The position numbers were made by a program, and so were the translations under genes. Positions 46,401-58,542 of a stretch of 64,000 bases of DNA are shown here, in pieces. The stretch comes from Pyricularia pennisetigena (taxonomy: Eukaryota > Ascomycota > Sordariomycetes > Magnaporthales > Pyriculariaceae): assembly GCF_004337985.1 (NCBI RefSeq), contig NW_021940920.1, forward strand, positions 790,549-854,548, read 5' to 3'. Numbering within the stretch: the first letter of the stretch is position 1; each line of letters begins with the position of its first letter. The notes beneath the pieces are model-generated. The model made no database searches, had not been told where the DNA came from, and saw nothing but the letters and a program-made list of their open reading frames with translations.

Positions 46401-49270
46401 GCATATCGGCCATGGTGGCAGAGGGTATTGAGCCTGTCGCTGAACCTGAGGTGCCGCCTCCTGCTCTGAGTTGGTCTAGCATCCAGGGTGAGCACATTGA
46501 ACCACAGACCGAGCCTGAAATCACGCCTCCAGTCTTTACCATTTCCTCCATCTCTATGGAGCATGTCGAGCCGCTTAGTGAGCCCGAAATTGCACCGGCG
46601 GCTCCTCCAACCCTTAGCCTCTCGGTTATCACTGCTACCGAGGTCCAGCCTATTGCTGAGCCTGAGCCTGGACCTGTTGCTGAATCTCGTGCTCTTGCCC
46701 TTGGGGCTATTGCCACAGAGACCTCGGAGCCAACCGGGGAGCCTGCAGAGCCTGTATCGGTTCCTGTTGCCCTTGATTTCTCATCTATTCAAACCCAGCT
46801 CGACTTGCCTCCCGTTGACGCCGTGGAGCCCGAGGTTGTTGTTCCAGCACCGCAGCAGCTATCATTCTCAGCGATTTCGGGTGAGATGGTTGAGCCTTTG
46901 GCTGAGATTCCCCCTGTCCTCGCCTTTTCGTCCATCTACGGCGAGAACGTTGATCCTGTGGCGGATTTGGAGATCCCTCCGCCTGAGCTTTCAATGTCCA
47001 CAATTGCGACTGAGCAAGTTGAACCTGTCGCTGACGTCGATCCTGTTCTCTCCATGTCGACAATCGTCACAGAGTGTGTTGAGCCCATCGCCTCGGTCGA
47101 GCCTAGTCTCTCGCTGTCGACCATCGCAACCGAGGCTGTCGAGCCCATCGGCATTCCAGAACCCGAGAAGGCCATGTTCTCTATGTCGATCATTGCTGCT
47201 GAGGTTGTCGAACCCGTGAACATTCCGGAGCCCGAGAAGGCTACGTTCTCGTTGTCACCCATTATGGGCGAGCAGGTTGAGCCAATCGAGCCTCCCGCCA
47301 AGCGACTGCGTGCCGTTGCACCACTCGGTTATTCGAGTATCACTACTAATTGGGACACAGAACCAGTGTCACCCCGTAGTCCTAAGCGTAACGGCTTCAT
47401 CATTCCCCGCGATGACGAACGGCCTGTCACGCCCATCGATGGCGTGTTTTCCCTCGCTCGTGGCAAGAGCAAGGTCAGAGAGCCCTCGACTCCCATCATT
47501 GCGGAGGACGAGACACGTCAGTCCCGCAGCGCTTCGCCAAGCGTCGAGACTCCCGAGTCACAAAGACCGCTTAAGGAGCTGCCTGCCAATGTCAACGCCA
47601 AGCCCGTCCGCAGGCAGGTTGTGCCCACGGCCGACCAGGGTGCCCAAACGTCTCTCACATCGGAGGCGATTGACCAGATCATGGCCCTGCGGGCGAAAGC
47701 AAGCACACCCACGAGCCCATTTTTCTCTCATCAAAAGACAGACTCGTTCGGCACCAGCGTCGGCACGCCTGGAACTGTCCGCATCAGGAGGTCACAAGAG
47801 AGCCTTGGCAGTGTCATCCACCACAAAGTCAAGCCCGTCGATGTTGACTTGGATGGACGGAGACCTGGCAGCGCCGCAAGCGGACACGCATCGATCCACT
47901 CCCATAACCTTCCGCCGCTGCCCCCGAACCACAAGGAGGCCATCCAGGCCGCACGTACGGACTCGTCGCAAGGCGGCCCTGGTACCATTACCACCATGGG
48001 CCCTCCCTTGCTGCCGGCATCCGCATACAAGAACCAACAGCGGCCGCGAACACCTAACGGGTCTAAGAGGCCCATGTCGCCCGCCTCCATTGCCTCTGGC
48101 GGACGTGGTACACCAACTCCCAGGCCGGCTAGGACTGGCTCAGCTTTCGGCACGGCAGATGTCCAGTCGCCCTCGCGCATCACCGCACACAGCAGGCAGT
48201 CATCCATGTCATCCTTTGTTTCCGAGGTTGACGCTCGGTTCAACATGCAAAATGGCCTGTCGGTAGGTATGCAGGAGCAAGGCTTCGGTCCAAACACGGA
48301 TCCTCGCATGATCCAGGCAATCACGCAGACGATGATTGGCGAGTACCTATGGAAGTACACTCGCAAGGCTGGACGTGGCGACTTCTCTGAGAACCGTCAT
48401 CGCCGCTACTTTTGGGTCCACCCCTACACCAGGACGCTGTACTGGAGTGACAAGGACCCTTCAACTGTTGGCCGGTCAGAGGCAAGGGTGAAGAGCGTTC
48501 CCATTGAGGCCGTCCGGGTTTGCACCGACGACAATCCTATGCCGCCTGGCCTTCACCGCAAGAGTTTGACCATCTTGTCGCCTGGACGTGCTATCAAGTT
48601 CACCTGCACAACTGGCCAGCGTCATGAAACCTGGTTCAACGCACTTTCATATCTGCTGCTCCGTACTGAGGCGGAGGGTCAAACCGACACGGAATCGATG
48701 GCGGAGCACATAACCAGTGAGGATGTTGACGAGTTCAACCCTCAATACGGGCATCGTGCCGCGGCCGGTACTCGGGTTAACACTCCTCGTCCGCCGCCAT
48801 CGCTTGCGTCCTACACTTCGCGGACGCCTCGCAACGAGACTCCTACTCCCTATGGCAGCTCGTATGACGTGCCGACGCTGACAAAGACGCCCAAGAAGAA
48901 CGAGACTCAGCAGCAGCATCCGCAGAGACCGGCCCTGGGCACTATGGGCCGGATCAGTGGGTACTGGAAGTCCAGCCACGTCATCTCAGGCACTTTTGGC
49001 AGCCTCAGAAGCCGCAGCGCCGGCGCCGTCCAGCACCCGCGGGGCACCATCTACGAGACCAACGAGGTTCACGACAGTGCAGAGGACCTGAGACTCATGT
49101 ATGAGGCTCAGGACCGTGAATCTGCAAGGCTGGAGAACGTCCGTGCCTGTTGCGATGGGAAACATGACGTTGGAACTCTCCATAAGAGGGGATTAGTTGC
49201 GTCCCACAGCCATTCCCACACTGGCACCTCAACACCGACCGTCTCGGGTACCGTGAAGTCTCGCGCTTGA
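43478..49270 (+). CDS. apsA: Cortical nuclear-migration protein, ApsA/Num1 family
   Basis: Large protein that anchors dynein and microtubules, and mitochondria in yeast, at the cell cortex. Exons are 43478-43942 and 44003-49270, giving 1910 residues. The N-terminus is a coiled coil (about 60-150, continuing 190-410), matching the Num1 membrane- and dynein-binding region. A Ser/Glu-rich disordered section follows. About 18 degenerate repeats of 20-27 residues lie at about 830-1255. Each has the pattern LSxSxI-x(2)-E-x-(I/V)-EP followed by an acidic-proline stretch. A PH domain at about 1595-1708 (GEYLWKYTRKAGRGDF then HRRYFWVHPYTRTLYW) provides membrane binding. The 60-bp intron has GTAAGT and CTCCAG. 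The Kozak context ATCATGGC supports the start. Confidence 0.94.
46040..47320 (+). repeat. Internal degenerate repeats in apsA
   Basis: About 18 in-frame copies of a 60-80 bp unit coding LSxSxIxxExxEP-type motifs, followed by a short spacer rich in Pro and Glu. Copies have diverged: some have lost the EP pair, and two near the middle are longer. They are therefore old relative to a recent tandem expansion. Num1 proteins are known to contain repeats in this position. Confidence 0.85.
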
Positions 49271-50454
49271 TTTTTGACTTTCTTGTCCTTTTATCCGCCT
49301 CGTTTTTACAGTAATAAGTCATTCAAACACACCTTCTCGACTCTCGTTAACTTTATTCTTTTCCCCCAACGACATTCGCTCAACCATCCGTTCACAACCT
49401 GTCTCAAAAGTTCGACCTCTGCTTTTATAGTTGGGTCTGTTCTCTAACTCCTCTTAAGGACTCTCCTATTATTGTCATGAAAACCCTAACCACTGTGCTT
49501 TTCGCTAAGCTACTCTACACGACGTCGATGAAGCCGATTTCCTTTTTTGTATGCTATAAGGGTTAATTACCACCCATGCTAGTTCTAGTCAGATCAAAAC
49601 AATTGTATTTGAGAACTTAGGCAACTTTCTGTCTGCGCAACCTTTTGCAATGTCTTTGCTAGTCTCTCCTGTTATCCCAATCTTGACCACCTTCGTTGCT
49701 TGCAAATTTGACTTGTAAGAGCTACCAATCCGGCCACGATGCTGGAAGAGTTATTGTCACCAAATTGAATATCAGGCCGATCTGGAGGGCTGCAGAAGTT
49801 ATGCTTAGTGGCCCAACTTTGCCACCGACCTTCTCCCATCGACGTACAAGTCGCGGCTGGTAATTTCACCCAGTTTGAGAGGCAGAACCCAACAAGTGCT
49901 TAGGACGATAGCCGATACTAGCACCATTTAGCCTTTACTATGTTTCTTTTCGCGACTTCACTTCTTTCCATGATGTATATTTTGCCCTGCATCATTTTGA
50001 CTTTTGGCGGGCCGGGACCCAAAGTTTATATTGCTACTGGAGAACTTTTTTGCATCAAACAAGTCGACTTTAGGGCTCTATTGATGGCTTCTGGCCGTTC
50101 TTTGGGAATCCACTAGGTCTAGTCTAGTTGACAGTTCTTTAGATCTGCACAGACAACCTTGTATTCACTAATGGGCTGCTATCGTACAGTCACAATGTTT
50201 CCGCATCCCGCATTGTCACCCACAGCCTTCCGTCCCCATTCTATACTACTTTCTCTCCCCCCTTTTTTTGTTGGTCAAGGCCAGCTAGATGCTCCAGCAG
50301 TCACTGTGCTACTACTTTCACGGTGGCTATCTCGCCCCATACTGATACGGAGGGTGTAAACAAGACAACGTAATCGACGGCCAGAGCGCATGACCAGCGC
50401 GGTGGTGGACGTTGAGTTTTTAGTTTTTTATAGTTCTTTTCTTTTTTTCTTTCT
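49271..50454. other. Intergenic, apsA 3' flank
   Basis: Begins the gene-poor tract. The first part is probably the apsA 3' untranslated region. Short ORFs (49672-49869, 50159-50359) are unremarkable. Confidence 0.5.
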
Positions 50455-50839
50455 TCAATTGCCTTGTTTGGGCGAGTAGTAGCAATGATCGTGGATCTCG
50501 TGACAGTCGGCTAGCATGATTGTTTCGCATGAGTAACTTGACAGGAAAGGGACGAAACACAACAAAACAAAGCTTGCGGGACAAAGAAGAAAAAAAAAAA
50601 GGTTGCTTACTGCAGCTGCGTCCAAGAGACCATTTACGCGCCCAGCGGGAGCAAGAGGTCTTGCATGGATCGCGCCGGCATATGAGGTCCCCTTCCTTGA
50701 GGCCGGGCGGTGCGGTCTGGGTTGGTGATGGTTCGTCGGCCGAAGCGACACGGACGGCGACGCTGGCCGTGTTAACCCGTGTGGGATGAGCCGCGGTGAT
50801 GGCGACGAAAAGCCATAACATGTTGGTCACGCTCTTCAT
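50455..50839 (-). CDS. Small secreted six-cysteine peptide
   Basis: Predicted here from splice signals. Minus-strand exons are 50839-50611 and 50510-50455, giving 94 residues. The 100-bp intron has a GTAAGC donor and a CTAG acceptor, and begins with the T-rich stretch expected of no coding sequence. The N-terminus MKSVTNMLWLFVAITAAHP is a likely signal peptide. A Ser/Pro/Thr-rich stretch leads to a mature part with six Cys at residues 54, 59, 63, 76, 79 and 86. The intron falls between the fourth and fifth Cys. An even cysteine count gained only by splicing supports the model. The unspliced frame would give a less plausible 139-residue protein with a Phe/Lys-rich tail. No named family recognised. 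Secreted and possibly host- or niche-related by analogy only. Confidence 0.55.
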
Positions 50840-52287
50840 GGTGAATCGTGATTGATTACTGCGTGAAAAAAGATGATTTTTTTGAGGCTTCGTAGAAGGA
50901 GGATGGGCTAGGAATGTATGTTGAAGAAGAGAAGAAGAAAAGAGAGAAAAAAAAAAAAAAAACCAACAATCGGTTTCGTTTCTGAGGAGAGTAGACCAGC
51001 TTTAATACTTGGGAAGCCCAGTGGCTTAAAGCTTTTTACGAAGCCATTCTCAAGTTCAAGCGATGGTTAAAGATTCGACAAGAGATTTATGCGTCGCTAA
51101 CGATGCTCGCCGCCAGCTCAAAATTCCTGGCTACGACTAGAGCTAGAGAAGTATACAGGTTAGGGCAGAAGTTTGTGTCTAGTCTAGATCATTCAGCGAG
51201 AGCCCATGGACCAAAGAAGCCGCCGCCTCCAAGTTTGTATATGTCATAGAGGTGCCTAGTCTTGAGTCTTGACAGTATCCCTTATCTTTCTTTTGCTGGC
51301 GCGCTGCAAGATGATGACAGTGCTCTGGTCGATTGGCGTAAATTCCTTTCTCAATATCCTAAAGACGGAAAAGAAAGAAAAAAAATTAAATAAGCATATA
51401 TACAAGCATATATGAGGTCGAAGGGTGATCCCGAGTAGGAAGTCAAGGGCTCATATACACCCGGCAGCTTGAGTATATGTCGCCACATCTTATTTATCAC
51501 TTCTTCTCGTCGAGATTTCGAGAGTGAAGAAATGAGCTCAGCAGCAACACATGAGGCGCAAAGATGATGCTTTTGACTTCTTGACCAAGTTTCTTCCTTC
51601 TTTTTTTTTTCCTTATGTCTGCCTTTGTGTTTGAGCCAGTGATACTGACGTGGAGCCAGCACCAGATTGACACATGCCTAGGACGTCAGTACAAGCACCA
51701 GCACAACCATAAATGGAAGCCGAAGGCAACTAGTCCAACAGCCACTATTGCCACTGTAGGTATTCAAATAAATTTGTTGGGGAAGGTGATACACCAACTG
51801 ATTTGCTTGTTACAGATGTCTCCCTCACCATCAATCAAAAGTTCTTTGTCACTCTCCCTTTCCTCTGCTAATTGAGAAGATGTCAGGGCAAGTTAGAAGC
51901 TAAAAGATGATGTTCTTGTACCTATGTCGCTTTACGCACCACTACTTGGCGATGTGCTTTCTGTGAAAACTCTGGATAATATCCACTCCATTGTATACTA
52001 ATATCGCGGATGGGCGCATCTGCGTTACATGCACCTGCAACACATGCATAATGGAATATTTTTCAACCAGCCTATAACATGGACTCACACGAGACCCGGT
52101 TGCCGGAGCCATCGACCTTGTTCTGCCGGTGGCGGGGAAGCGATAATATGGGTGATGGAGGAGGGGTTAACCGGCCACGGTACGTTTCAAGCCTGCAAGT
52201 ACCCTGCGTAGTTAGCCAACGATTGCTCTGCCAGAAATGAACAAGATGGCCAATCTGGGCGGGCCGTCAACTCCTGCGGCCACACCC
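50840..52287. other. Gene-poor region
   Basis: Promoter of the six-cysteine peptide followed by 1.3 kb in which I see only short chance ORFs (51351-51662, 51615-51875). An A-run of about 17 bases is at 50946-50962. Confidence 0.5.
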
Positions 52288-52672
52288 CTAGGGGGGCTTG
52301 CAATATGTTTCTTCGGCTTCTCGCTGCATCAAATCACTGGCAATATCTTGAGGGGGGGGACTTGATTTTGCTTGTATGACGATCGAATGGGGGACTATGC
52401 AAGTTAAGCTGGCCAATCCAAACGTGTCGTCTTTTGCTCCGGGCCCTTGGATCATTCGTCTGCGGAGTGTTGCAGAAACGACGGGCAGTCGCATGAGGAG
52501 CTAAGGCAAGCTCGGGACAGGAAGCTCTGCAGGGTTGCATATTGTTATCACTCACTTGCAAAGTGGCAAAAGAAGGCATCCGCGCGCCAGCAAGATTGAT
52601 TCTAGTATTAGACACTGCGTCTTGCAGGAGGAATGAACATATTAGAAAGATGCAGAAGCTGACAGGAGTCAT
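52288..52672 (-). CDS. Doubtful small ORF with signal-like N-terminus
   Basis: A two-exon model (52672-52556 and 52500-52288) would code 109 residues. The N-terminus MTPVSFCIFLICSFLLQDAVS looks like a signal peptide, and the donor is a good GTGAGT. The acceptor CCTTAG gives a 55-bp intron, which is short. The mature part has few Cys and no pattern I recognise. The unspliced frame gives a 114-residue alternative (52334-52678). Either could be chance. Confidence 0.22.
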
Positions 52673-54475
52673 ATTCACGTCATGTCGCGCGTCGCCTAGA
52701 CTCCTCTGTTAGATGCAGCCAGGCAAACATCCAAGATAGGAAGACATTAAGCGGATGCAACGCTGCTACCCTGCTGCTCGCCGAGGGTGGTGGGCCGAGG
52801 GTTGGTCATCAAGTAAGTAGGTAGCAATTATCGAAAAAGTCAATAGCCGAGTATAAGTTCCGATACTCGCGTCTTGGATGCGTCCGAATCTGTCTCGGTG
52901 CTGAGGTGGTCCTAGTCGGCGATGCCAGAATGGGGGGGCGGTAATATCAGGGAAGGGAATAAATGGTGACAGAAGGTAGAGAAGATTGAGAAACCGATTT
53001 GACGCAAGTTTGTTTGCCCTCTTCCACTTTGGGTAGCCAAGGTAAGGTAGGCAGGCTAAACTGACTAAATCAACTCTAGCGAGGAAGGCCCTCCTCGTCC
53101 ATCAAGACAAGAAGAGGAAGGTACAATAGGGTAAAAGTCAGTCAGAGTGGACAGATCCTAGAGGCAGCCAGTCTTAATCTGACACGCAATGGATGTGAGC
53201 CCCATTTTTTTGTTGGTCTAGACTAGATTCATGTTTCGCGCCCAACTGCTAAGTCCGCGGATCCGAGAGAGTTCCAGCATCGATGGCATATCTGCAACCA
53301 AATAATTGAGGAACCCGCTCAACTGACGGGTGTTTTATTATTGTTTCCTGTCACTTTGGATACTTTCTCTATTATATTTTATTTTATTTCATTTTACTTT
53401 TTTTTTTTTTTCTTTTCTCTTTTTACCCAGATTCACTGACAGTGGCCGGGGGACTTGGCACCAATCGTTTCATGGAAATATCATCAAACCCTGACAGATT
53501 ATTCGTACATAAGCTATTTAGAGCTTAGTTGACTAGTTCACCCGACTCTCTGGTAACCCCTTATTTCTTGGAGGTCGATTGACAGCTTGCTTTATGAATA
53601 TAGGGATAAAGATGAAACAATTTTCAAAGCCAAGAAGGAATGGGCTTTGATCTTCTGATCTGGCAGACTCATATTACCCATTTCGAATTGTACATACTAA
53701 GCGAGGATCAGCAACAGGTTGAAGGATCTTCTCATCCCCTACCTGGGTGCAATACTTGGCCCTGTGCTTTGCTCAAACGTGCGCAGTCTCGACCTTTGCG
53801 CATCGACCATCGATCGTCTGAACGAGTTTCGACAATTACGGTGGACCGCTTCAAAAAGTTCATGCAGGGTATCCCAAGGGACCCTGGCCTGACAGCGCGA
53901 CAAGCTTTTCGGGCCCCCGGCCCGCGTGGGTGGCAGCCCTGTTACTTTGGCATCTCAATTTTCCCATGGTTCTGGGCTGTTGTGGACTTGTCAATGTCGG
54001 TTCCTTCCTGGGAAAAAAAAAACAAATCATTCAAGATTCCCAGCATCTGCGTCGCCTTTTCATGATTCGTTCGGCAAGATGGCTTTTTCCGGTGCCGCAA
54101 GTACACTGAGGCATTATCTACTTGTCACAAACCAGAAGCTTCAGTTCCTGTCTAGCCTGAAGCCCCCTACCCCCCTAGGTTCCTATTCGCAAACATTCCA
54201 TTCGTTTTCCCAAAATATCCCACGGGAAACCTCCTCGCAAAGATGTGACATTCTATAGGAAAATCCACAGGGCGATCCTGAAGCAGGACTTGCACTGACC
54301 CACCCCCAAAAGAGCCAAATTCTACCCAACCAAGGTTGCATCAACCCGTCCAGGGCCCCCCAAATCTGGCCATCGCGGATTATGCCCCGCCAAGCTCTTA
54401 CAAGATCAGGGGGATGTTCTTTCATCCGAACCATCCCCCAAGTCCGGCTCGCATCCCGCAGTTACCGTGTATTAG

Positions 54476-54506
<31 letters not shown>

Positions 54507-54954
54507 TATTTTACCAAGTGTAGTATGGTGTTGTTGTTGTCAAAGGCATTCTGCCTCAACGGCCGCGTCGATCCACTTTCTGGCAACAGCCTAGATCCCT
54601 GCGACTGTTTGGAGGGCGCCTGTCGACTCTGACCATTGGCGACGGTGAAAGATCACGCGAGCTGGCTCTTGCACTTGGATATGTGATCCCAGGCCTTGAT
54701 GATCAGAGGATATGGCTCGAGTATAAGAAGCAGGTGCCTATCCTATCCAGATCTGCTCTCTGGCATCTTGTTCATCCACCCATCACTAGTCAAGCAAACA
54801 GCCTCCTTTACATTCTTTCAAGAGTTGATCTCTTTCTTTTCGCCATATTTATTTACTCATTCTATACATTCTTTGCCAGATTTTCACTTCACAACTATCA
54901 TTAAAGTCGATCTTTAATCTACAGGAAAAGTCTCTCAAAAGACTAAGCATCAAA
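52673..54954. other. Gene-poor region upstream of secreted-protein gene
   Basis: No conserved gene in 2.3 kb. ORFs 53640-54065 and 53926-54258 are plus-strand frames without start context or motifs. A (AGT)10 microsatellite is at 54477-54506. The last few hundred bases, with a CT-rich leader, probably serve the gene at 54955. Confidence 0.5.
54477..54506 (+). repeat. (AGT)10 microsatellite
   Basis: Ten perfect AGT units, 30 bp, about 450 bp upstream of the secreted-protein start. Likely length-polymorphic. Confidence 0.9.
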
Positions 54955-55455
54955 ATGCAGTTCAAGACCGTTCTCGTCGTCTTCATGGCCACCTACGTGT
55001 CCGCCGCAGCCGTCCCGGCCGGCTCCGTGGCAGTCCAGGCTCGTGCGGTTGGCAAGAATGGCGCAGACTTTGGAACGTGTACCCCTACCATGGACTTCAA
55101 GACTGGCCGGCCGGGCCGAGCGGTAAGTCTCAAGTCCCATCAAGCCTACTCCCAACACACTGATTTTTTTTTTCTTTTTTCTTTTTTTCTCTACTTGGCT
55201 GACATACGATGAACACCACAACCGCAGGCCAACCAGGGCACCTTCTTACCCACCGACGCAGTCGTCGCCAAGGGCCAGCAGGACGCTCTCAACCCCGCCA
55301 TCATCATGAACCGCATTTGCGACCAGCTCATAAACGTCTGCAAAGCCAACGCCGAGGCCAGGACCCAGTGCAAGGCTGCCCAGGCAAAGATTACGGCGCT
55401 GGGTACCAAGGACGCGAGCACGGCCACCGCCTTCAACAAGGAACTCGGTTTCTAG
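54955..55455 (+). CDS. Small secreted protein, 131 residues
   Basis: Exons are 54955-55122 and 55228-55455. The 105-bp intron has GTAAGT and a T-rich tract ending CCGCAG. A signal peptide is evident (MQFKTVLVVFMATYVSAAAV). The mature protein contains FGTCTPTMDFKTGRPGR, then a helix-rich part with VVAKGQQDALNPAIIMNRI and four Cys (GTC, RIC, NVC, QC). This resembles a family of uncharacterised small secreted proteins I recall from Sordariomycetes, with an NPxIIxNRICDQL-like core. That is memory, not a search. Codon use is GC-ending and regular, unlike the surrounding sequence. The ATG context CAAAATGC and the pyrimidine-rich leader suit a well-expressed gene. Confidence 0.85.
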
Positions 55456-58400
55456 TGAGAGAAAAAGGCATTACCATTAGTTCACAACATGGAGGCTGGG
55501 TTTGTTGTTGGACATTGGTGTCTACGTGGAAGAATCTTTTTTTTTCTTCTTCTTTTTTTCTTTTTAATGTTTGTAGCTGGTAGCACAGTTACAAGTGGAT
55601 ATGCCGTCATGGGACAGCTGTCTGAATCGAACCCTGCTTTCGATTAATATGATGATGACTCTGCAAGCTTGTGAACTGCTCTGACTACGAGGATCCCGTT
55701 TACAATCCTAGGTCTTAGCTAAAACCATTAAACCTCCCTTTGAGTCAAGCGTGCAATAGCAAACAAAGTTTCTATGTAAAGGAGGCTCAATTTTAGGTCA
55801 CGTTATAGACAATAACTCGACTCTTCAGTTGCCCTGCGAAATGAAGTGATTTAGTGGCAATGCCAAGAGATGTACGCCTTTGTCATTATTTTCTACATTT
55901 TCTTATTTGTATCCCAAGAAAAATAAGGTGCTCTCCAGATCAGGCCTTTTGGCGAGGTAAGAGAATACCTAGACATGCCATTATACAGATACGTAGGTCA
56001 GTAGATACCCTGATTAGGAAGTAGACAAGAGGATTGCAAGGGGTGCTAATATATAGAGTAATTAATAGGTATGTTGGATGGCTTTTGGGGGGTTCCCTAG
56101 ACCAGCTATCTAGGTGAATGAACAAAGCACCCATACTGTACGGATATATTTTGGCCCTTGATCTGTTGATTGATTGGGATAGGTTACAGAGATAGGTTGG
56201 CACAGGTGGAAGTGTCTTGTATCAGGGTACAATCACCTCGTGACTATATGTAAGGATTACACGCTTGACCAGACTGAATATCTAATCCAACAAAATACCC
56301 ACCTAGGTCAATTTGCTGGTAAGGAAGTTGATATACAAGTAAGGGTAGCAATAACTTCTATATCCGCCCAGTCTTTCGCACCGAGCGTGGGCCGCATTCT
56401 GGGGCTGGATAACAAATGACGTGAGAACTCCATAACGTGGCTCTGTTTTCGAGACTCACATCGCACCACTGATCACCCCTTACCCCAGGCATAGAGGTAT
56501 GTAGCTTTTTTACAGTGAGAAAACAGTAAAATCACTTGGTCAACATACTTAAAGTGCATGACACTTTGTCACCACCAGCCAGTCAATCCAACCATCACAA
56601 CAACCACCACGATTGCAAGACAAGGTTCAAGAATTTAAAAATAACAAAAAACGCAGTAAACAAAAGAAAGCTTGACTATAAAAGACTCCAAAAAGTCATC
56701 CCAGTCGAGCCGAAACAGCGGTTGCTTCCTCGGTTGTCAAGTCGGGACAAGCCGTGCGAACTATGTGTTCAACCAAGTTAGGAAAAAAAAAAACAAAGAA
56801 ATAAAAAAAAGAAAGTTGTAATTTTTTTAGCGTGCCATGTCAAACATGGGCAACAACCCAACCACGCCACCATCAACCGTTGTGCCGGTCTAGAACGGAC
56901 CACGAAGCTGGCGGGCCCGAGACCGAAAGAGAGCTATAGTCCAAAGGCGGTCTTGGAGGGGGAGGCAAAAGAAAACAAGAAAAAACAAAAAGGTTCGAGA
57001 CGCTGAAGGAGATTTCAGAGCGGTCTTTTTTCTTTCTCTGTTTTCTTTCTTTTCTTGATTCCGTCTCCAGCCGGTTAAGGGTTGAGATGGATAGAGGGCC
57101 AAACGGTAAAATGCTCCGAGCAGCCTCGATCGGGAAATACAAACGACGAATAAGGGGGATGTTTGGTTTGTTGAGCCCAAGTTTGTTCTTTCTTCCTGTC
57201 CTTAGTTTTGCCCGAATACAGCATTTACATAAGTAGAATGATGTAGAAAGAGTATGTCCTTGGTAGACAACAGAACAAAACAAAAGATTCGACCAGTCGG
57301 GCCCTGCACATCCGAAGATGTAAACCAGACCGACCTCAACAAGCATGTCGTGAAACAGCGAGAAATGAGGCGAACATCCCTTTTGCTCTCCCCCACTACC
57401 CGCAGCGTGTGCCTGGGTTGCCCCCAGATAGGGGAAGCCTGGAAGCATACCAAAGAATTGGCCTGAAGAATTAGAGATGGATAAAAAAAAAGCAAATGAC
57501 ATATTGTCCCATTTCACTCCTCAAAAGCCGAAGAATAGACACAGCATCTTCTTTTTTTGGTATTTCTGCCATCGCCCTCCTTTACAAATTTTGCCTTATT
57601 TCTTCCGCAAGTGATGTCCCCCACCTACCGAGGCAGTTTGAACAAAAAAAAAAGATAAACGGTTCCGCCCGAGGCACCTGTTATCCCATCAATCCCATCG
57701 CCGAGAGCAAGGGCCGGCGAGAAGACAAAGAGATCACACAAAAAAGCACCTCAGACACCGGCCCCTGACCGGCCCGCTGAAAATATTCAGTCAGCTATTT
57801 TTTTCGTTCTTTTTTTGTTGTGTACTTCAGCAATGCATACTTCGGCGCGTTGGTCTCGTCATTGGGAACGTGGGCCGCGTCAGAAACGGAACCGGGACGG
57901 AAAAGGGGGAACAAATAAGCTTTTCAACTCAACGTGATAGTTACCTGCTCGACATAAGAGCAAACAAAATAAAAACGAGGCAGCGGTTTTGCTCGACGGG
58001 GTGGCTTGAACTTTCTCTCAAACGTGTTCCTTGGCAACTCCTTTGACACAGTAGTTCGTTGTCACGCACACCTACCTCCACACACCGGCGGAGGCTTTGG
58101 ACGACAAGGTACCGAACGGGGAGAAACCGAGGAGCGAAGAGGGAGGGGAAGGCAGGGTCGAGAGGGAAGCAAAAGAAATAGTTCAGACTGATCCCATGTT
58201 TTGCGGGCTGTGGGTATTTGTCTCTAGATGCAATTTCTATTATTTGACGGCCTGGCTTGGTCCGAAAAAAGAGCGTGCCAGAAGAGAGGAAAAGAGGGGG
58301 CGGGTAGAGCACTCCCAGTTAACTGTCAACATCACTAAAAACGCTCTTTTGCAGGGCCAGTACAGCCATGCGCGTATATACTCCAGGTGACAAGCACAGA

Positions 58401-58504
58401 GATATCTCAATGTATAAATTTTTAGTCATCATAACCTGCCCAAATGAATAAGACAAGCTGGATCGACGCTGGCAATGTTGGCTAATACTAAATAAGTGAA
58501 CAAG

Positions 58505-58542
<38 letters not shown>

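Noticed and set aside
46048..47301. Minus-strand ORFs of 121-222 codons with Gly/Ser/Thr repeats opposite apsA
   Set aside because: They are the reverse reading of the sense repeat array.
55618..55645. GGTTCGATTC-like sequence on the minus strand, reminiscent of a tRNA T-arm
   Set aside because: The flanking bases do not pair into a T-stem, and no anticodon or acceptor stem could be drawn.
56980..57010. GGTTCGAGAC resembling a tRNA B-box
   Set aside because: It lacks the final CC of the B-box and has no upstream A-box at a suitable distance.
58505..58540. Long A-run considered as a retroelement (LINE/SINE) tail
   Set aside because: There is no ORF, internal promoter or flanking duplication beside it, and similar runs are scattered through the window.
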